Below are positions 1 through 9,207 of a stretch of DNA of 64,000 nucleotides, piece by piece. The DNA is from ECT2AJA-110-A sp035399845 (GTDB taxonomy: Bacteria > Planctomycetota > Phycisphaerae > UBA1845 > UTPLA1). Both the position numbers and the translations under genes were made by a program. The notes beneath the pieces were generated by a model. It saw nothing but the letters and a program-made list of their open reading frames with translations, was not told where the DNA came from and made no database searches. Within the stretch, counting starts at the first letter, position 1. The number at the start of each line of letters is the position of its first letter. The stretch covers positions 1 to 64,000 of the forward strand of contig DAOPJV010000031.1 of assembly GCA_035399845.1 (NCBI GenBank). Direction: 5' to 3'.

Positions 1-2
1 CC

Positions 3-1409
3 TACCCCTTCCGCAACGAGAAGTACGGCGTCGCCGAAACGGGCGGAACGGGCGGACTCGGCGCGGATATGGAACACCAGACGATCAGCAGCATGTATCG
101 CGTCCGCAACTACAGCGACATCATGGCGCACGAGATGGCGCATCACTGGTTCGGCGACAACATCACGTGCGGCACATGGAACGATATCTGGCTGAACGAA
201 GGCCTGACAAGCTACGCCGAATACGTCTATCGCGAGTTCCGGCCGTCGGGCGGCGTGAGTTCCTACTGGGGCCGCGCGAATGACCGCCGACCGTCCAACC
301 CGGACGCCCAGGTCTATCGCCCGAACATCGCCTCCGTCGGCGCGATCTTCTCGAGCAACGACGTGTACAACAAGGGATCGTGGGTCTGCCACATGCTGCG
401 ACATGTGATGGGAGACAGCGCCTGGTTCCAGGCGATGGCGGACTATCGCGCGACGTACGCCGGGGGATTCGCAACAACGGCGGACTTCGCGGCCAGCGTC
501 TCCGCCAGCTTCGGGCAGGACCTGTCGTGGTTCGTGAACGAGTGGGTGATGAACCCCGGAGCGCCGGACTATGTCTGGAGCTTCACGAGCGTCAACATCA
601 ATGGCGTGAACTACCTGCTGCTCCGCATCGATCAGAACCAGGACCTCGACGGGTTCGGTCTGATCCAGATGCCGATCGATCTCCGCATCACGACCAATTC
701 GAGTGTGACGACGCGTCGCATCTGGAACGATGACTGGGTCGAGTATTACGTCATTCCGATCGACAACGCGCTCGTCAGCCTGCAGATCGACCAGGCGGAC
801 GGCGTCAGCGATCGCAATTACATTCTGACGAGCAGCCGCGCGACGGATCCGAATCCGCCGGCGCCGCCACCCGCGATCGTGGAAGTGTCCATCAAGCCCT
901 ATCTGAACGGCGCCGTGGATTCGATCGTCGATCTGACGTTCAGCGTCGATATCGGCGGATTCGACGCGTCTGACTTTGCCCTGTCAGGCGCCGCAACGGG
1001 TTCGCATCTCGCGACAACTGTCTCCTACAACGCCGGAACCCAGACCGCGTCGCTGACGTTCACGGACCTGCCCAATGACGTTTTCACGCTGACAGTCTTC
1101 GACGATGACGTGACGGCGAACGGTCTGGCCCTCGACGGAGAGATCGACGATTCGGCGTGGTACGATGACACGCTGCTGCCGTCGGGCGATGGCCAGCCGG
1201 GCGGCGACGCGGTCGTCACATTTGACATTCCCGCGGGCGACGCGAACTGCGATGCGGCAGTCGATCTCGACGATCTCAGCGCGTTCACGGCCGTGTTGCT
1301 CGGCGCCGATACGACGCACTGCCACGTGCTCCGCAGCGATGTGAACAACGACGGCCAGGCGGACGGTCTGGATATCGCCGGATTTACTGACGCCCTGCTT
1401 TCAGAATAG
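3..1409 (+). CDS. M1-family metallopeptidase with C-terminal dockerin (5' end outside window)
   Basis: Partial gene; the frame is open from the window edge, so the signal peptide and N-terminal domain are missing. The product is a secreted zinc aminopeptidase-like enzyme of the gluzincin M1 family. Visible are the HEMAH zinc-binding motif followed by WFGD, then DIWLNEG, whose Glu is the third zinc ligand in M1 enzymes. A beta-sandwich-like segment follows the catalytic part, and the C-terminus is a dockerin type I module with two Asp/Asn-rich calcium loops (GDANCDAAVDLDD and DVNNDGQADGLD). It lies head-to-tail with a full-length paralogue 157 bp downstream, and part of the 3' end is identical at DNA level in both. 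In canonical aminopeptidases the GAMEN exopeptidase motif precedes HEXXH; here the equivalent is ADMEH, so substrate preference is uncertain. Confidence 0.9.
   Translation, partial: YPFRNEKYGVAETGGTGGLGADMEHQTISSMYRVRNYSDIMAHEMAHHWFGDNITCGTWNDIWLNEGLTSYAEYVYREFRPSGGVSSYWGRANDRRPSNPDAQVYRPNIASVGAIFSSNDVYNKGSWVCHMLRHVMGDSAWFQAMADYRATYAGGFATTADFAASVSASFGQDLSWFVNEWVMNPGAPDYVWSFTSVNINGVNYLLLRIDQNQDLDGFGLIQMPIDLRITTNSSVTTRRIWNDDWVEYYVIPIDNALVSLQIDQADGVSDRNYILTSSRATDPNPPAPPPAIVEVSIKPYLNGAVDSIVDLTFSVDIGGFDASDFALSGAATGSHLATTVSYNAGTQTASLTFTDLPNDVFTLTVFDDDVTANGLALDGEIDDSAWYDDTLLPSGDGQPGGDAVVTFDIPAGDANCDAAVDLDDLSAFTAVLLGADTTHCHVLRSDVNNDGQADGLDIAGFTDALLSE
1140..1325 (+). repeat. 186-bp block identical to 3688-3873
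   Basis: The segment encoding the linker and first dockerin loop of the first M1 gene is base-for-base identical to 3688-3873 in the second, while sequence upstream is clearly diverged. After one mismatch the similarity continues nearly to the stop codons. This pattern suggests recent gene conversion or repeated-module exchange between the tandem paralogues. Confidence 0.85.
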
Positions 1410-1566
1410 TCGCGACTTGCCGATTCAGGCGTATGGCGTTACTTCTCCCGACGGGGTTGAGACTCACGGATTCGGCCTTTCTTTCGGCATAGGGATTTCG
1501 ATATAATCGCGCTCCATGTCCTGAAACCCGCGTGTTCCGCATCACGCGACAAGGGATGGGGCCGCT

Positions 1567-3957
1567 ATGATCGTACAACTCCTCTTGCTATCGGCTGGCC
1601 TGGCGCCAGCCGTCCGACTTACAGCATGCCCGCTGATCGCCCAGGGTCCCGAGGGGACCGCTCAAGTCGTCCAGCAGAACGACGGGGAAATTCCCGGCGA
1701 AGCCAACAAGCCCGGTTGCGGGCACGCGCGACAGGCGCGGCCCGATCTGTTCTCATGGGGCCCCGGGCCCGGTTCGCGCGGAGCGACGGACAATACAGAC
1801 ATCCTGCACTATCGACTTGAGATCGAGATCCTTCCCCAGATCGACAACGGAGGCGCCATCACGGCGGTCAGAGTTCACGGCGTCAACCACGTGGACGCGG
1901 AAGTCGTCAACTCGCCGACATCGCAGTTCGAGCTGGACCTGATCGACACGTTGACCGTCATCAATGTCACGGGCGACGTTTCGAACTGGTCCCACGCCAA
2001 TGGGCGAATCACGATCTCGCTTGATCGAGCGTACGCGCCCGGCGAGCCGATTCACGTCGATGTCGAATATGACGGCGAACCGGAAACGGCGGGACTTGGA
2101 GCATTCAAGTGGTGGATACGCAATGGAAATCTCTCAATCGCCACACTCAGCGAACCCTACTATTCACCATTCTGGTGGCCCTGCAAAGACTCGCTCAATG
2201 ACAAGTCGACGATGCAGGTGATCGTTACCGTCCCGGATCCGCTGGTCGCAGTGAGCAACGGCGTTCTGCAAGAGACGACGCAGCTTTCGGGGAATCGGAC
2301 ACGTTACAGCTGGCGAGAGTCGCATCCAATGGCGAACTATCTCGCGTCACTTGCGATCACAAACTACAAACGCTACGACCTGACCTACGAATACGATGAC
2401 GGCGGCGGCGGTACGTCGTCGATGCCGGTTCCCTGCTACTTGTACGCGGAACATTGGTCCATCGCTTCCGGACAGCCTTATTCCGCCTATCGGCAGGGAT
2501 GCGACGAGATGCTCGACATGCTCGCAGTGTTCGAGGAGAAATTCGGTCCCTACGCGTTTCGGAGTGAGAAGTACGGCGTTGCGGAAACCGGCGGCGCGAA
2601 CGGCCTGCAATCGAATATGGAGCACCAGACGATCAGCAGCATGTACACCGTGGAGGCATACAGTCGAATCATGGCGCACGAGATGGCGCACCAGTGGTTC
2701 GGCGATGATGTCACGTGCGGAACGTGGAACGACATCTGGCTGAATGAGGGGATCACGACCTACGCGGAATCGGTCTATTTCGAGTTTGCTCCCTCGGGCG
2801 GCGTCGACGACTATTGGAGCAGGATCCGGGCCAGCAAACCCACATCTCCCGACAATCGCGTATACCGTACGAATATCGACTCGACCGATGCGATCTTCTC
2901 GACCAACGATGTGTACAGAAAAGGCGCGTGGGTGTGCCATATGCTGCGACACATGATCGGCGACGAGGCGTTCTTTCGGGCGCTCTCCGACTATCGCGCA
3001 GCCTACTCCGGCGGGTTTGCGACAACCGCCGATTTCGCCGCCGGCATTTCGAGCAGTTTCGGCCACGACCTCACATGGTTCATTGACCAGTGGGTTATGA
3101 ACCCCGGCGCGCCTGACTACAGGTGGAACTATGCGACCGGCATCGCGAACGGACAACGCTACGTTCGGATTGGCATTTCTCAGGCGCAGGTTCAGGAGGG
3201 GTTTGGACTGTTCATCATGCCGATCGACATTCGACTCACGACGACGACCGGCGTATTCGAATTTACGGTTTGGAATGACGATTGGACCGAGTATTACGTA
3301 TTGCCAATCGAAGGACAGTTGACGGCTATCGAAATTGACGAATTTGGCGGTGTCAACAATCGCAACTATGTGTTGACGAGCAGCCTGGCGTTTGGCGGCG
3401 GATTCCCCGAGTCGCCGCCGGCGCTGCTGGACGTCGCCGTCCACCCGTATCTGAACGACGCCGTCGAATCGACCATCGACCTCAAGTTCAGCAGCAACAT
3501 CGGCGATTTTGACACCGCCGATTTCACCCTTGTCGGCGCGGCGACCGGATTGCATTTGGCGACGTCCGTCGTCTATGGCGCCGCCGCCCAGACGGCGACG
3601 CTGACGTTTACAGACCTTCCCAATGACGCATTCACACTCACAGTCTTCGACGATGACGTGATCGCCAACGGCAAGCTGCTGGATGGTGAGATCGACGATT
3701 CGGCGTGGTACGATGACACGCTGCTGCCGTCGGGCGATGGCCAGCCGGGCGGCGACGCGGTCGTCACATTTGACATTCCCGCGGGCGACGCGAACTGCGA
3801 TGCGGCAGTCGATCTCGACGATCTCAGCGCGTTCACGGCCGTGTTGCTCGGCGCCGATACGACGCACTGCCACCTGCTCCGATGCGATGTGAACAACGAC
3901 GGCCAGGCGGACGGTCTGGATATCGCCGGATTCATTGACGCCGTCATGGTGCCATAA
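1567..3957 (+). CDS. Secreted M1-family metallopeptidase with C-terminal dockerin
   Basis: 796 aa, apparently complete. A hydrophobic N-terminus (about residues 1-26) is a signal peptide. The M1 N-terminal beta domain is followed by the catalytic domain with H371, E372 and H375 of HEMAH and E394 of NEG, matching the HEXXH-X18-E zinc site of M1 peptidases. NMEHQ stands where aminopeptidase N has GAMEN. After the catalytic domain comes a stretch with FTVWNDDWTEYYV, then a beta-rich repeat region (residues about 620-730) and a dockerin type I module (about 735-796). Paralogue of the upstream partial gene. The dockerin suggests attachment to a cohesin-bearing surface partner, but no cohesin is visible in this window. 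An extracellular peptide-degrading role is inferred. Confidence 0.9.
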   Translation: MIVQLLLLSAGLAPAVRLTACPLIAQGPEGTAQVVQQNDGEIPGEANKPGCGHARQARPDLFSWGPGPGSRGATDNTDILHYRLEIEILPQIDNGGAITAVRVHGVNHVDAEVVNSPTSQFELDLIDTLTVINVTGDVSNWSHANGRITISLDRAYAPGEPIHVDVEYDGEPETAGLGAFKWWIRNGNLSIATLSEPYYSPFWWPCKDSLNDKSTMQVIVTVPDPLVAVSNGVLQETTQLSGNRTRYSWRESHPMANYLASLAITNYKRYDLTYEYDDGGGGTSSMPVPCYLYAEHWSIASGQPYSAYRQGCDEMLDMLAVFEEKFGPYAFRSEKYGVAETGGANGLQSNMEHQTISSMYTVEAYSRIMAHEMAHQWFGDDVTCGTWNDIWLNEGITTYAESVYFEFAPSGGVDDYWSRIRASKPTSPDNRVYRTNIDSTDAIFSTNDVYRKGAWVCHMLRHMIGDEAFFRALSDYRAAYSGGFATTADFAAGISSSFGHDLTWFIDQWVMNPGAPDYRWNYATGIANGQRYVRIGISQAQVQEGFGLFIMPIDIRLTTTTGVFEFTVWNDDWTEYYVLPIEGQLTAIEIDEFGGVNNRNYVLTSSLAFGGGFPESPPALLDVAVHPYLNDAVESTIDLKFSSNIGDFDTADFTLVGAATGLHLATSVVYGAAAQTATLTFTDLPNDAFTLTVFDDDVIANGKLLDGEIDDSAWYDDTLLPSGDGQPGGDAVVTFDIPAGDANCDAAVDLDDLSAFTAVLLGADTTHCHLLRCDVNNDGQADGLDIAGFIDAVMVP

Positions 3958-3978
3958 GGCGGATGTGAGTCAGACAGG

Positions 3979-4311
3979 ATGGACGACTCCGATGATGATC
4001 GCGATCGACTGCAGATTGACCTGACGTCGAAGCGTGGCCGCGAAGACTACCAGGCCATCCTGGGCGATCGATGGGCGACAATTCTCGGCTGGACCATGAT
4101 CGCGTTCGGCGTTGTCTCGATGCTGGCGTTTTCGGTTCTGAAGCAACGCCCCCCGATTCCGAGCAGAGGAGGGGCGGGACTCGTTGCACTCACGATCGCC
4201 ATCGTCTGGTGGGAGCGAGCGAAGGGACATGACAACGCGCTGCCCCTGTTCTTCTGTGGTGTCGTGTGGGCGGTCCTTTCAATTCTCGAATGGGCGAGCT
4301 ATCTCAATTGA
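3979..4311 (+). CDS. Small membrane protein, unknown function
   Basis: 110 aa starting 21 bp after the second M1 peptidase on the same strand, so possibly co-transcribed. The first 35 residues are charged and probably cytoplasmic. Three hydrophobic segments follow (about 36-53, 66-78 and 89-106), suggesting an integral membrane protein. No recognised family motif was found. The ribosome-binding site is weak (ACAGG just before ATG), so translation coupling is possible. It converges with birA on the other strand, 31 bp away. Confidence 0.55.
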   Translation: MDDSDDDRDRLQIDLTSKRGREDYQAILGDRWATILGWTMIAFGVVSMLAFSVLKQRPPIPSRGGAGLVALTIAIVWWERAKGHDNALPLFFCGVVWAVLSILEWASYLN

Positions 4312-4342
4312 TACGCCTGCGACATCGATAGGCGACGCGCGC

Positions 4343-4942
4343 TTAACCGACCATCACTCCCCGCCACGCGGCGGGTAGGTCCGCGTTCGCGTCGGCGCCG
4401 ATGGAACTGACGATCGCGGCGAGCGCGTCGGCGAGGGACGCGGCGAGCGCGGCCCGATCGATCCGACGCGGCGACGCCAACGCCGGCTCGATGAACGCGG
4501 GGCCCAGTGGCGCCGCCACGGCGCCGAGATCCGTCGGTCTCAGGTTGATGCCGACGCCGACGATCAGCGACCTAATGACGCCGGCTTCATAGCTGGCTTC
4601 TGTCAATATGCCGCCGAGTTTTCCACCTTCGAGAATCAGGTCGTTGACCGGTTTGACGCGAACGTCGATGTCGAACCGGCGGCGAAGCGTCTGCGCGCAG
4701 GCGACGCCGCAGGCGAGCGTGATCCGCTGGATGGCCTGAGGCGTGGTTCTCACGTGGAACAGGACGACGGACATGTAGAGACCGCTGTCGCGCGGTGAGA
4801 CCCACGCGCGTCCCTTAGTGCCCCGCCCCGCCGTCTGTTCGCGGGCAACGACATATGCGTCGGCCGTGAGTTCGCCGGCGGCGATCATGCGCTTCGCCTG
4901 ATCGTTGGTGGAGTCGAGGCTGTCGAAGGTGAACGACTGCAT
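4343..4942 (-). CDS. birA: Biotin--[acetyl-CoA-carboxylase] ligase, short form
   Basis: 199 aa. The enzyme activates biotin to biotinyl-AMP and attaches it to the lysine of biotin carrier domains. Visible are the STND motif near the N-terminus, EQTAGRGTKGRAW (the biotinyl-AMP-binding loop, normally GRGRxGRxW), VKPVNDLIL at the KWPND position, GGILTE and VGVGINL. There is no N-terminal helix-turn-helix, so it is not a BirA-type repressor. The small C-terminal beta domain usually seen after the catalytic core is short or missing. It is the last gene of a minus-strand run that includes a biotin carboxylase and a biotin carrier protein, its likely substrate. Confidence 0.85.
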   Translation of the reverse strand: MQSFTFDSLDSTNDQAKRMIAAGELTADAYVVAREQTAGRGTKGRAWVSPRDSGLYMSVVLFHVRTTPQAIQRITLACGVACAQTLRRRFDIDVRVKPVNDLILEGGKLGGILTEASYEAGVIRSLIVGVGINLRPTDLGAVAAPLGPAFIEPALASPRRIDRAALAASLADALAAIVSSIGADANADLPAAWRGVMVG

Positions 4943-5062
4943 ATCGGGACGACTTCAAACGGGACCATGGAGATTGGCGTTTTCCATCAATACGCACTGC
5001 TTGAGAGCAGTGGCACACAGCTTATCTCCACACCGCCTGAGCGCACTGGCGCCCGGTTCTCG

Positions 5063-5974
5063 CTAACCGCAGGCGGCGCGGAGTCTCTGCCACTGCCTGC
5101 TCGGCAACGGGCGGCTGAGTGTTTCGGCGATGTAGCTGGACGCCTCGAACACGCGTTCGAGGCTCACGCCGGTTTCGACGCCCATGCGATCGAGGAAGTA
5201 CACGAGATCCTCCGTCGCCAGGTTGCCCGACGCGCCTTTGGCGTAGGGGCAGCCGCCGAGCCCACCCGCCGAGGCGTCGAACCGCGCGACGCCCAGTTCG
5301 AGCCCGGCGTACACATTGGTGAGGGCCGTGCCGAATGTATCATGCAGGTGCAGCGCAACCTTGCCGACATCAATCGATTCAAGGATGTGTCCGACTGTGG
5401 CGTGGATGTCTCGCGGCGCGGCGGCGCCGATCGTGTCGCTGACGGCGATTTCATCGCAGCCCATCTGCAGGAGTTTGACACAGACATCGCGCACTACGCG
5501 TTTGTCGATCTCGCCGGCGTAGGGACAAACGAAGGCCGTCGAGACATAGCCGCGAACGCTCATGCCCGCGGCGATCGCCTGTTGAACAACGGGCGCGAAG
5601 GTGTCGAGCGACTCGGCGACGCTCATGTTGATGTTCTTCCGCGTGAAGGCGTCGCTCGCCGCCGTGAAGACGGCGATGCGCTTCAGGCCCGCGGCGATCG
5701 CGCGCTCGAGCCCCTTCGCATTCGGAACCAGCGCCATGATCTCAGCGGCGCCCGTGTCCCCGAGATTCGCCATCACGTCGCCCGAATCGGCCAGCTGCGG
5801 TATGGCCTTCGGATGAACAAACGACGTCGCCTCGACGGTCGGCAGACCGGCGGCGCAGAGCATCTGGATGAACGCAATCTTGCGATCCGTCGGGATGTGT
5901 TCGGATTCGTTCTGAAGACCGTCGCGGGGACCCACCTCGACAAGATGCACGCGCGCGGGCAGTTCACTCGGCAT
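5063..5974 (-). CDS. mvaB: Hydroxymethylglutaryl-CoA lyase
   Basis: 303 aa. Cleaves HMG-CoA to acetoacetate and acetyl-CoA, the last step of leucine catabolism. The HMGL-like TIM barrel carries VEVGPRDGLQNE at residues 12-23 (metal and substrate site), LHLHDTFG with metal-binding histidines, and GGLGGCPYA with the catalytic cysteine of the family signature. I chose the ATG at 5974, because the longer frame adds a 22-residue tail that overlaps the biotin carrier gene. With this start it overlaps that gene's stop by 11 bp, indicating translational coupling. Isopropylmalate or homocitrate synthase is unlikely given the VEVGPRDGLQNE and GGCPYA motifs. Confidence 0.92.
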   Translation of the reverse strand: MPSELPARVHLVEVGPRDGLQNESEHIPTDRKIAFIQMLCAAGLPTVEATSFVHPKAIPQLADSGDVMANLGDTGAAEIMALVPNAKGLERAIAAGLKRIAVFTAASDAFTRKNINMSVAESLDTFAPVVQQAIAAGMSVRGYVSTAFVCPYAGEIDKRVVRDVCVKLLQMGCDEIAVSDTIGAAAPRDIHATVGHILESIDVGKVALHLHDTFGTALTNVYAGLELGVARFDASAGGLGGCPYAKGASGNLATEDLVYFLDRMGVETGVSLERVFEASSYIAETLSRPLPSRQWQRLRAACG

Positions 5975-6488
5975 CGGGGGCTGGCTCCAGTTCGACGAGC
6001 ACCTTGCCCATGTCGACAAGTTGTCCGACCTGACAATCAACGCTCTTGAGAATCACGGGCGCCGGCGCCGAGAGCGACATTTCCATCTTCATCGATTCCA
6101 TGATGACGATGGGCGTGCTCGCTTCGAAGCGATCGCCGGCCCTGCCGTTGATCTTGAGGATGGTTCCCGGCATCGGCGCCGTAAGCTGATTGGACGCCTT
6201 GCCGCCACTTGTCGCCCCCGCGCGACGCGCCGTGGAGTGAACGCGCTCGAAGCGATAGGTCTTCCCATCGACCCAGATGTGCAGGGCGCCATCGACGCGC
6301 AGGAAATGGTAGCGATGGACGCGACCGCCGAAGCGAAGCCAGCCCGACGACTCATCGGCGCCTTCGACTTCGACGGGGACGAGTCGATCGCCGAACATCG
6401 CCTCGCAGGCGCCGGGATCATCGGCCATGCGTTCCAGCGTGATCGTCTGCGTTGTCTCGGATGCGATGTGTTTCAGTTCAGCTTTCAC
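5964..6488 (-). CDS. Biotin carboxyl carrier protein (separate subunit of an acyl-CoA carboxylase)
   Basis: 174 aa. Carries covalently bound biotin between the biotin carboxylase and a carboxyltransferase. The C-terminal biotinyl/lipoyl domain has APMPGTI and IVIMESMKMEM, whose lysine is the biotinylation site. The N-terminal half (FGGRVHRYHF, LHIWVDGKTYRFE) resembles the BT linker domain found between BC and BCCP domains in methylcrotonyl- or propionyl-CoA carboxylase alpha chains. This looks like an alpha chain split into two genes. I chose the GTG at 6488, preceded by AAAGAGAA; the longer frame begins with an Arg-rich tail of low-complexity translation. It sits between the biotin carboxylase (62 bp upstream) and mvaB. 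Confidence 0.85.
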   Translation of the reverse strand: MKAELKHIASETTQTITLERMADDPGACEAMFGDRLVPVEVEGADESSGWLRFGGRVHRYHFLRVDGALHIWVDGKTYRFERVHSTARRAGATSGGKASNQLTAPMPGTILKINGRAGDRFEASTPIVIMESMKMEMSLSAPAPVILKSVDCQVGQLVDMGKVLVELEPAPDAE

Positions 6489-6550
6489 GTCTGGTTCTCT
6501 TTGTTCGTTTCTCAGGCGTCTGGTGGGCGTGGCCCCCCTGCCCATCGGCG

Positions 6551-8053
6551 TCAATACGCTTTCCAGGCGCCCGCCATTCGCCATGGACCGGCCTCGGCGC
6601 CGGCGAGTTCGGCGCCGGCCTTGCGAGGACCGCCCGAATGCGCCGCGAGGACGGCGGCGATCCACGCCTCGTCTGGCGGCGACGCGCCGTCCGTCATGTC
6701 AATCGGATTCTCGTCCAGAAACCGCGTATGAACCTCGCCCGCAACGTGTTTCGGATGGCTGACGACGGCCCGCAGGAAATCGATGTTCGTCGTGACGCCG
6801 AGGATCACGTAATGCCGCAGGGCCCACTCCATTCGCGCAATGGCCTCCTGGCGATCGCGCCCCCAGACGATGAGCTTCGCGAGCATGGGATCGTAATGAA
6901 CGCTGACTTCGCTGCCGGCGTCGATACCGCTGTCGACGCGGACATTCGGCGCGACGGGCTCGCGATAGACACCGACAGTTCCCGTGGACGGGAGAAAGCC
7001 GCGGGCCGCGTCTTCGGCGTAGACCCGCACCTCCATGGCGTGCCCTTCCTGCTTCAGGTCCGCCTGGGTAAACGGCAGCGGCTCGCCTGCGGCAACGAGA
7101 AGCTGCGCCTTGACGAGATCGCGCCGCGTGACGAGCTCCGTCACGGGATGCTCCACCTGGAGGCGCGTGTTGACCTCGAGGAAGTAGAACGCGCCGGCGT
7201 CATCCACCATGAACTCGACAGTCCCCGCATTGACATAGCCGATCGCCCTGGCGGCGGCGACGGCGGCGGCGCCCATGCGCTCACGCAGTTCCGGCGTCAG
7301 CGCGACCGAGGGCGACTCTTCGACGATCTTCTGATGGCGGCGCTGGATGGAACATTCACGCTCAAACAGATGCACGACATTGCCATGCGTATCACCGAAG
7401 ACCTGGATCTCGACGTGGCGGGACTTCGAGAGGTACTTCTCGACAAAGACGCGGGCGTCGCCAAACGCGGCGTTGGCTTCCCGCTGCGCCGCCTCCAGCG
7501 CCGCGGCCATTTCCGACTCACTGTTGACGACGCGCATACCCTTGCCGCCGCCACCCGCCGCGGCCTTGATGAGGACGGGGTAACCGATCTCGGCGCAGCG
7601 CGACTTGAGTTGATCGACCAACGCGGCGCCATGCTGTCCGACGTCGACCGTAAAGCCGGGGACGATCGGCACGCCCGCCTTCGAGAGTGTTTCCTTGGCA
7701 ATGATCTTGTCGCCCATGGCGCGAATGGCGTCGGGACGGGGACCGATGAATGTGATCCCCGCGTCGGCGCAGGCCTCGGCGAAGGCGGCGTTCTCCGAGA
7801 GGAAGCCGAAGCCGGGATGGATGGCGTCGGCGCCACAGCGTCTGGCGATGGCGACAATCTTGTCGGCGCGAAGATAGGTTTCACCCGACGTGACGCCGTC
7901 CAGCGCGTAGGCCTCATCGGCGGCGCCGACGTGGACACTCCGGCGATCGGGATCGGAGTACACGGCGACAGCGCGGATCCCCAGTTCCTGGCAGGTCCGC
8001 ATGATCCGAACGGCGATCTCGCCGCGATTGGCAATCAGAATCTTCTTGAACAT
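6551..8053 (-). CDS. Biotin carboxylase subunit of an acyl-CoA carboxylase (probably methylcrotonyl-CoA)
   Basis: 500 aa. ATP-grasp biotin carboxylase that carboxylates biotin with bicarbonate and ATP. Seen are the N-terminal KKILIANRGEIAVRI, the ATP-binding loop AAGGGGKGMRVV, FGDARVFVEKYL, ECSIQRRHQKIVEESPS and the active-site EVNTRLQVEHPVTE. The chain ends just after the BC C-terminal domain, with no fused carrier domain; the carrier is the next gene. The neighbouring methylglutaconyl-CoA hydratase-like and HMG-CoA lyase genes point to methylcrotonyl-CoA carboxylase in leucine breakdown. Acetyl- or propionyl-CoA carboxylase remains possible because the carboxyltransferase, which sets the substrate, is not in the window. 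Confidence 0.9.
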   Translation of the reverse strand: MFKKILIANRGEIAVRIMRTCQELGIRAVAVYSDPDRRSVHVGAADEAYALDGVTSGETYLRADKIVAIARRCGADAIHPGFGFLSENAAFAEACADAGITFIGPRPDAIRAMGDKIIAKETLSKAGVPIVPGFTVDVGQHGAALVDQLKSRCAEIGYPVLIKAAAGGGGKGMRVVNSESEMAAALEAAQREANAAFGDARVFVEKYLSKSRHVEIQVFGDTHGNVVHLFERECSIQRRHQKIVEESPSVALTPELRERMGAAAVAAARAIGYVNAGTVEFMVDDAGAFYFLEVNTRLQVEHPVTELVTRRDLVKAQLLVAAGEPLPFTQADLKQEGHAMEVRVYAEDAARGFLPSTGTVGVYREPVAPNVRVDSGIDAGSEVSVHYDPMLAKLIVWGRDRQEAIARMEWALRHYVILGVTTNIDFLRAVVSHPKHVAGEVHTRFLDENPIDMTDGASPPDEAWIAAVLAAHSGGPRKAGAELAGAEAGPWRMAGAWKAY

Positions 8054-8061
8054 CCGGCGTA

Positions 8062-8676
8062 CTATAACGAAAGCGCGTCAAGTTCTCTGCGCAGATTGGC
8101 CCTCGCCGGAGCCTCCCGTTCCCGCCGGAATCGCGGAGTCGAATAGATGGCCTCTCGCGACAGAAAGGCGTCAAGGACGGCGGCGCGGCCCGCGGCGTAG
8201 TCCGCCTCGGGGACGGCGGCATATTCCTGGCGAATGGCCCGGGCGTAGGCGTCGTATGTCGTCGGGCCGCCGGCGAGGATGGCGAGATCCAGATCGACCA
8301 GGAGGCGTTCGTCCGGTGTCTCGGCGCCGCTGTCGTGGCGCGTGGCGAGAATCAGCGCGCGGAGCGCATCCCGATCTTCGGAACCCAGCCAGGAACGCAG
8401 GAGCAGATCGGCGACGTCGGCGCTGCGGGCCTCGTTGTCGGCGAGTTGCGGAACATAAACGCAGTCATGGAACCAAATGGCGAGCGCGACCCGTTCCGGC
8501 GCCTCCGCGCCGTCAGTGACCGCCTCGAAGTCGACGAGCATTGATTCAACATGGCGAAGACTGTGATAGGCGCGTGGCGGATGGCGGTAAAGCGCGTCGA
8601 TACAGCCGTAGATCGCGGCGCCATCGACGGCCGGTATCCCGATGCGTTCACACAGCTGGTTCCATCGCTCACGCAT
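8062..8676 (-). CDS. Predicted metal-dependent HD-superfamily phosphohydrolase
   Basis: 204 aa, helical HD-type protein. YHSLRHVESM near residue 40 and AIWFHDCVY near residue 70 give the metal-binding His and His-Asp pair, and LATRHDS supplies a later His. The arrangement matches the small uncharacterised bacterial group often annotated as predicted metal-dependent HD hydrolase. The substrate is unknown. It overlaps the end of coaD by 8 bp and lies 8 bp before the biotin carboxylase start, so it is embedded in the acyl-CoA catabolic operon; a link to CoA metabolism would be speculation. Confidence 0.75.
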   Translation of the reverse strand: MRERWNQLCERIGIPAVDGAAIYGCIDALYRHPPRAYHSLRHVESMLVDFEAVTDGAEAPERVALAIWFHDCVYVPQLADNEARSADVADLLLRSWLGSEDRDALRALILATRHDSGAETPDERLLVDLDLAILAGGPTTYDAYARAIRQEYAAVPEADYAAGRAAVLDAFLSREAIYSTPRFRREREAPARANLRRELDALSL

Positions 8677-9178
8677 AAAGCGCCTTCACATCCGCGAAGA
8701 CCTCGGCGGGCAGATAGCGTTTGACGACCTGTTCCCACCCGACGGGACCGATCATGCCCTTGACGGCGCTGGAGCTGACTTCGATCAGGTCGCGCGGCGG
8801 GATGAGAAAGACTGTCGTGATCTCGGGGAAGACGTCGCTGTTGATATGCCGCATTGCGAGTTCGTAGGTGTAGTCATTGACGTTTCGCATGCCGCGAATG
8901 ATAAAGTTCGCGCCGATCGACTTGGCGTAGTGCGCGAGGAAGAGGTTCTCAAAGGTCCCGACGCTGACGTTCTCCATGCCGGCCGTGATGTTCTTCAGCC
9001 AGCGCATGCGCGTGTCGAGATCGAAGGTCGACGCCTTGGACGGGTTCACACCGACAGCGACGGTCAGCCGATCGAACAGGCGCGCCCCCTGCTCGATCAT
9101 CCACGTGTGACCCGACGTGGGCGGATCGAAGCTCCCGGCGTATACGGCGTGGCGGGGTTCGGCGGCGTTGGCGGACAT
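8669..9178 (-). CDS. coaD: Phosphopantetheine adenylyltransferase
   Basis: 169 aa, the usual length for CoaD. Transfers AMP from ATP to 4'-phosphopantetheine, the penultimate step of CoA synthesis. The nucleotidyltransferase signature AVYAGSFDPPTSGH (residues 11-24) contains the T/HxGH motif. FIIRGMRN and the C-terminal EVSSSAVKGMI are the other conserved family blocks. It lies 29 bp after the hydratase gene and overlaps the HD-protein gene, so CoA supply and CoA-thioester catabolism seem to share one transcript. Confidence 0.93.
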   Translation of the reverse strand: MSANAAEPRHAVYAGSFDPPTSGHTWMIEQGARLFDRLTVAVGVNPSKASTFDLDTRMRWLKNITAGMENVSVGTFENLFLAHYAKSIGANFIIRGMRNVNDYTYELAMRHINSDVFPEITTVFLIPPRDLIEVSSSAVKGMIGPVGWEQVVKRYLPAEVFADVKALYA

Positions 9179-9207
9179 GAACGATCCCTCGATGGTCGAT
9201 GATCAAC

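Noticed and set aside
2347..3873. 508-codon open frame on the minus strand
   Set aside because: Antisense to the M1 peptidase gene; no start signal or recognisable domain; explained by GC-biased codon use.
4967..6049. 360-codon open frame on the plus strand
   Set aside because: Antisense to mvaB and the carrier-protein gene, both with clear family motifs.
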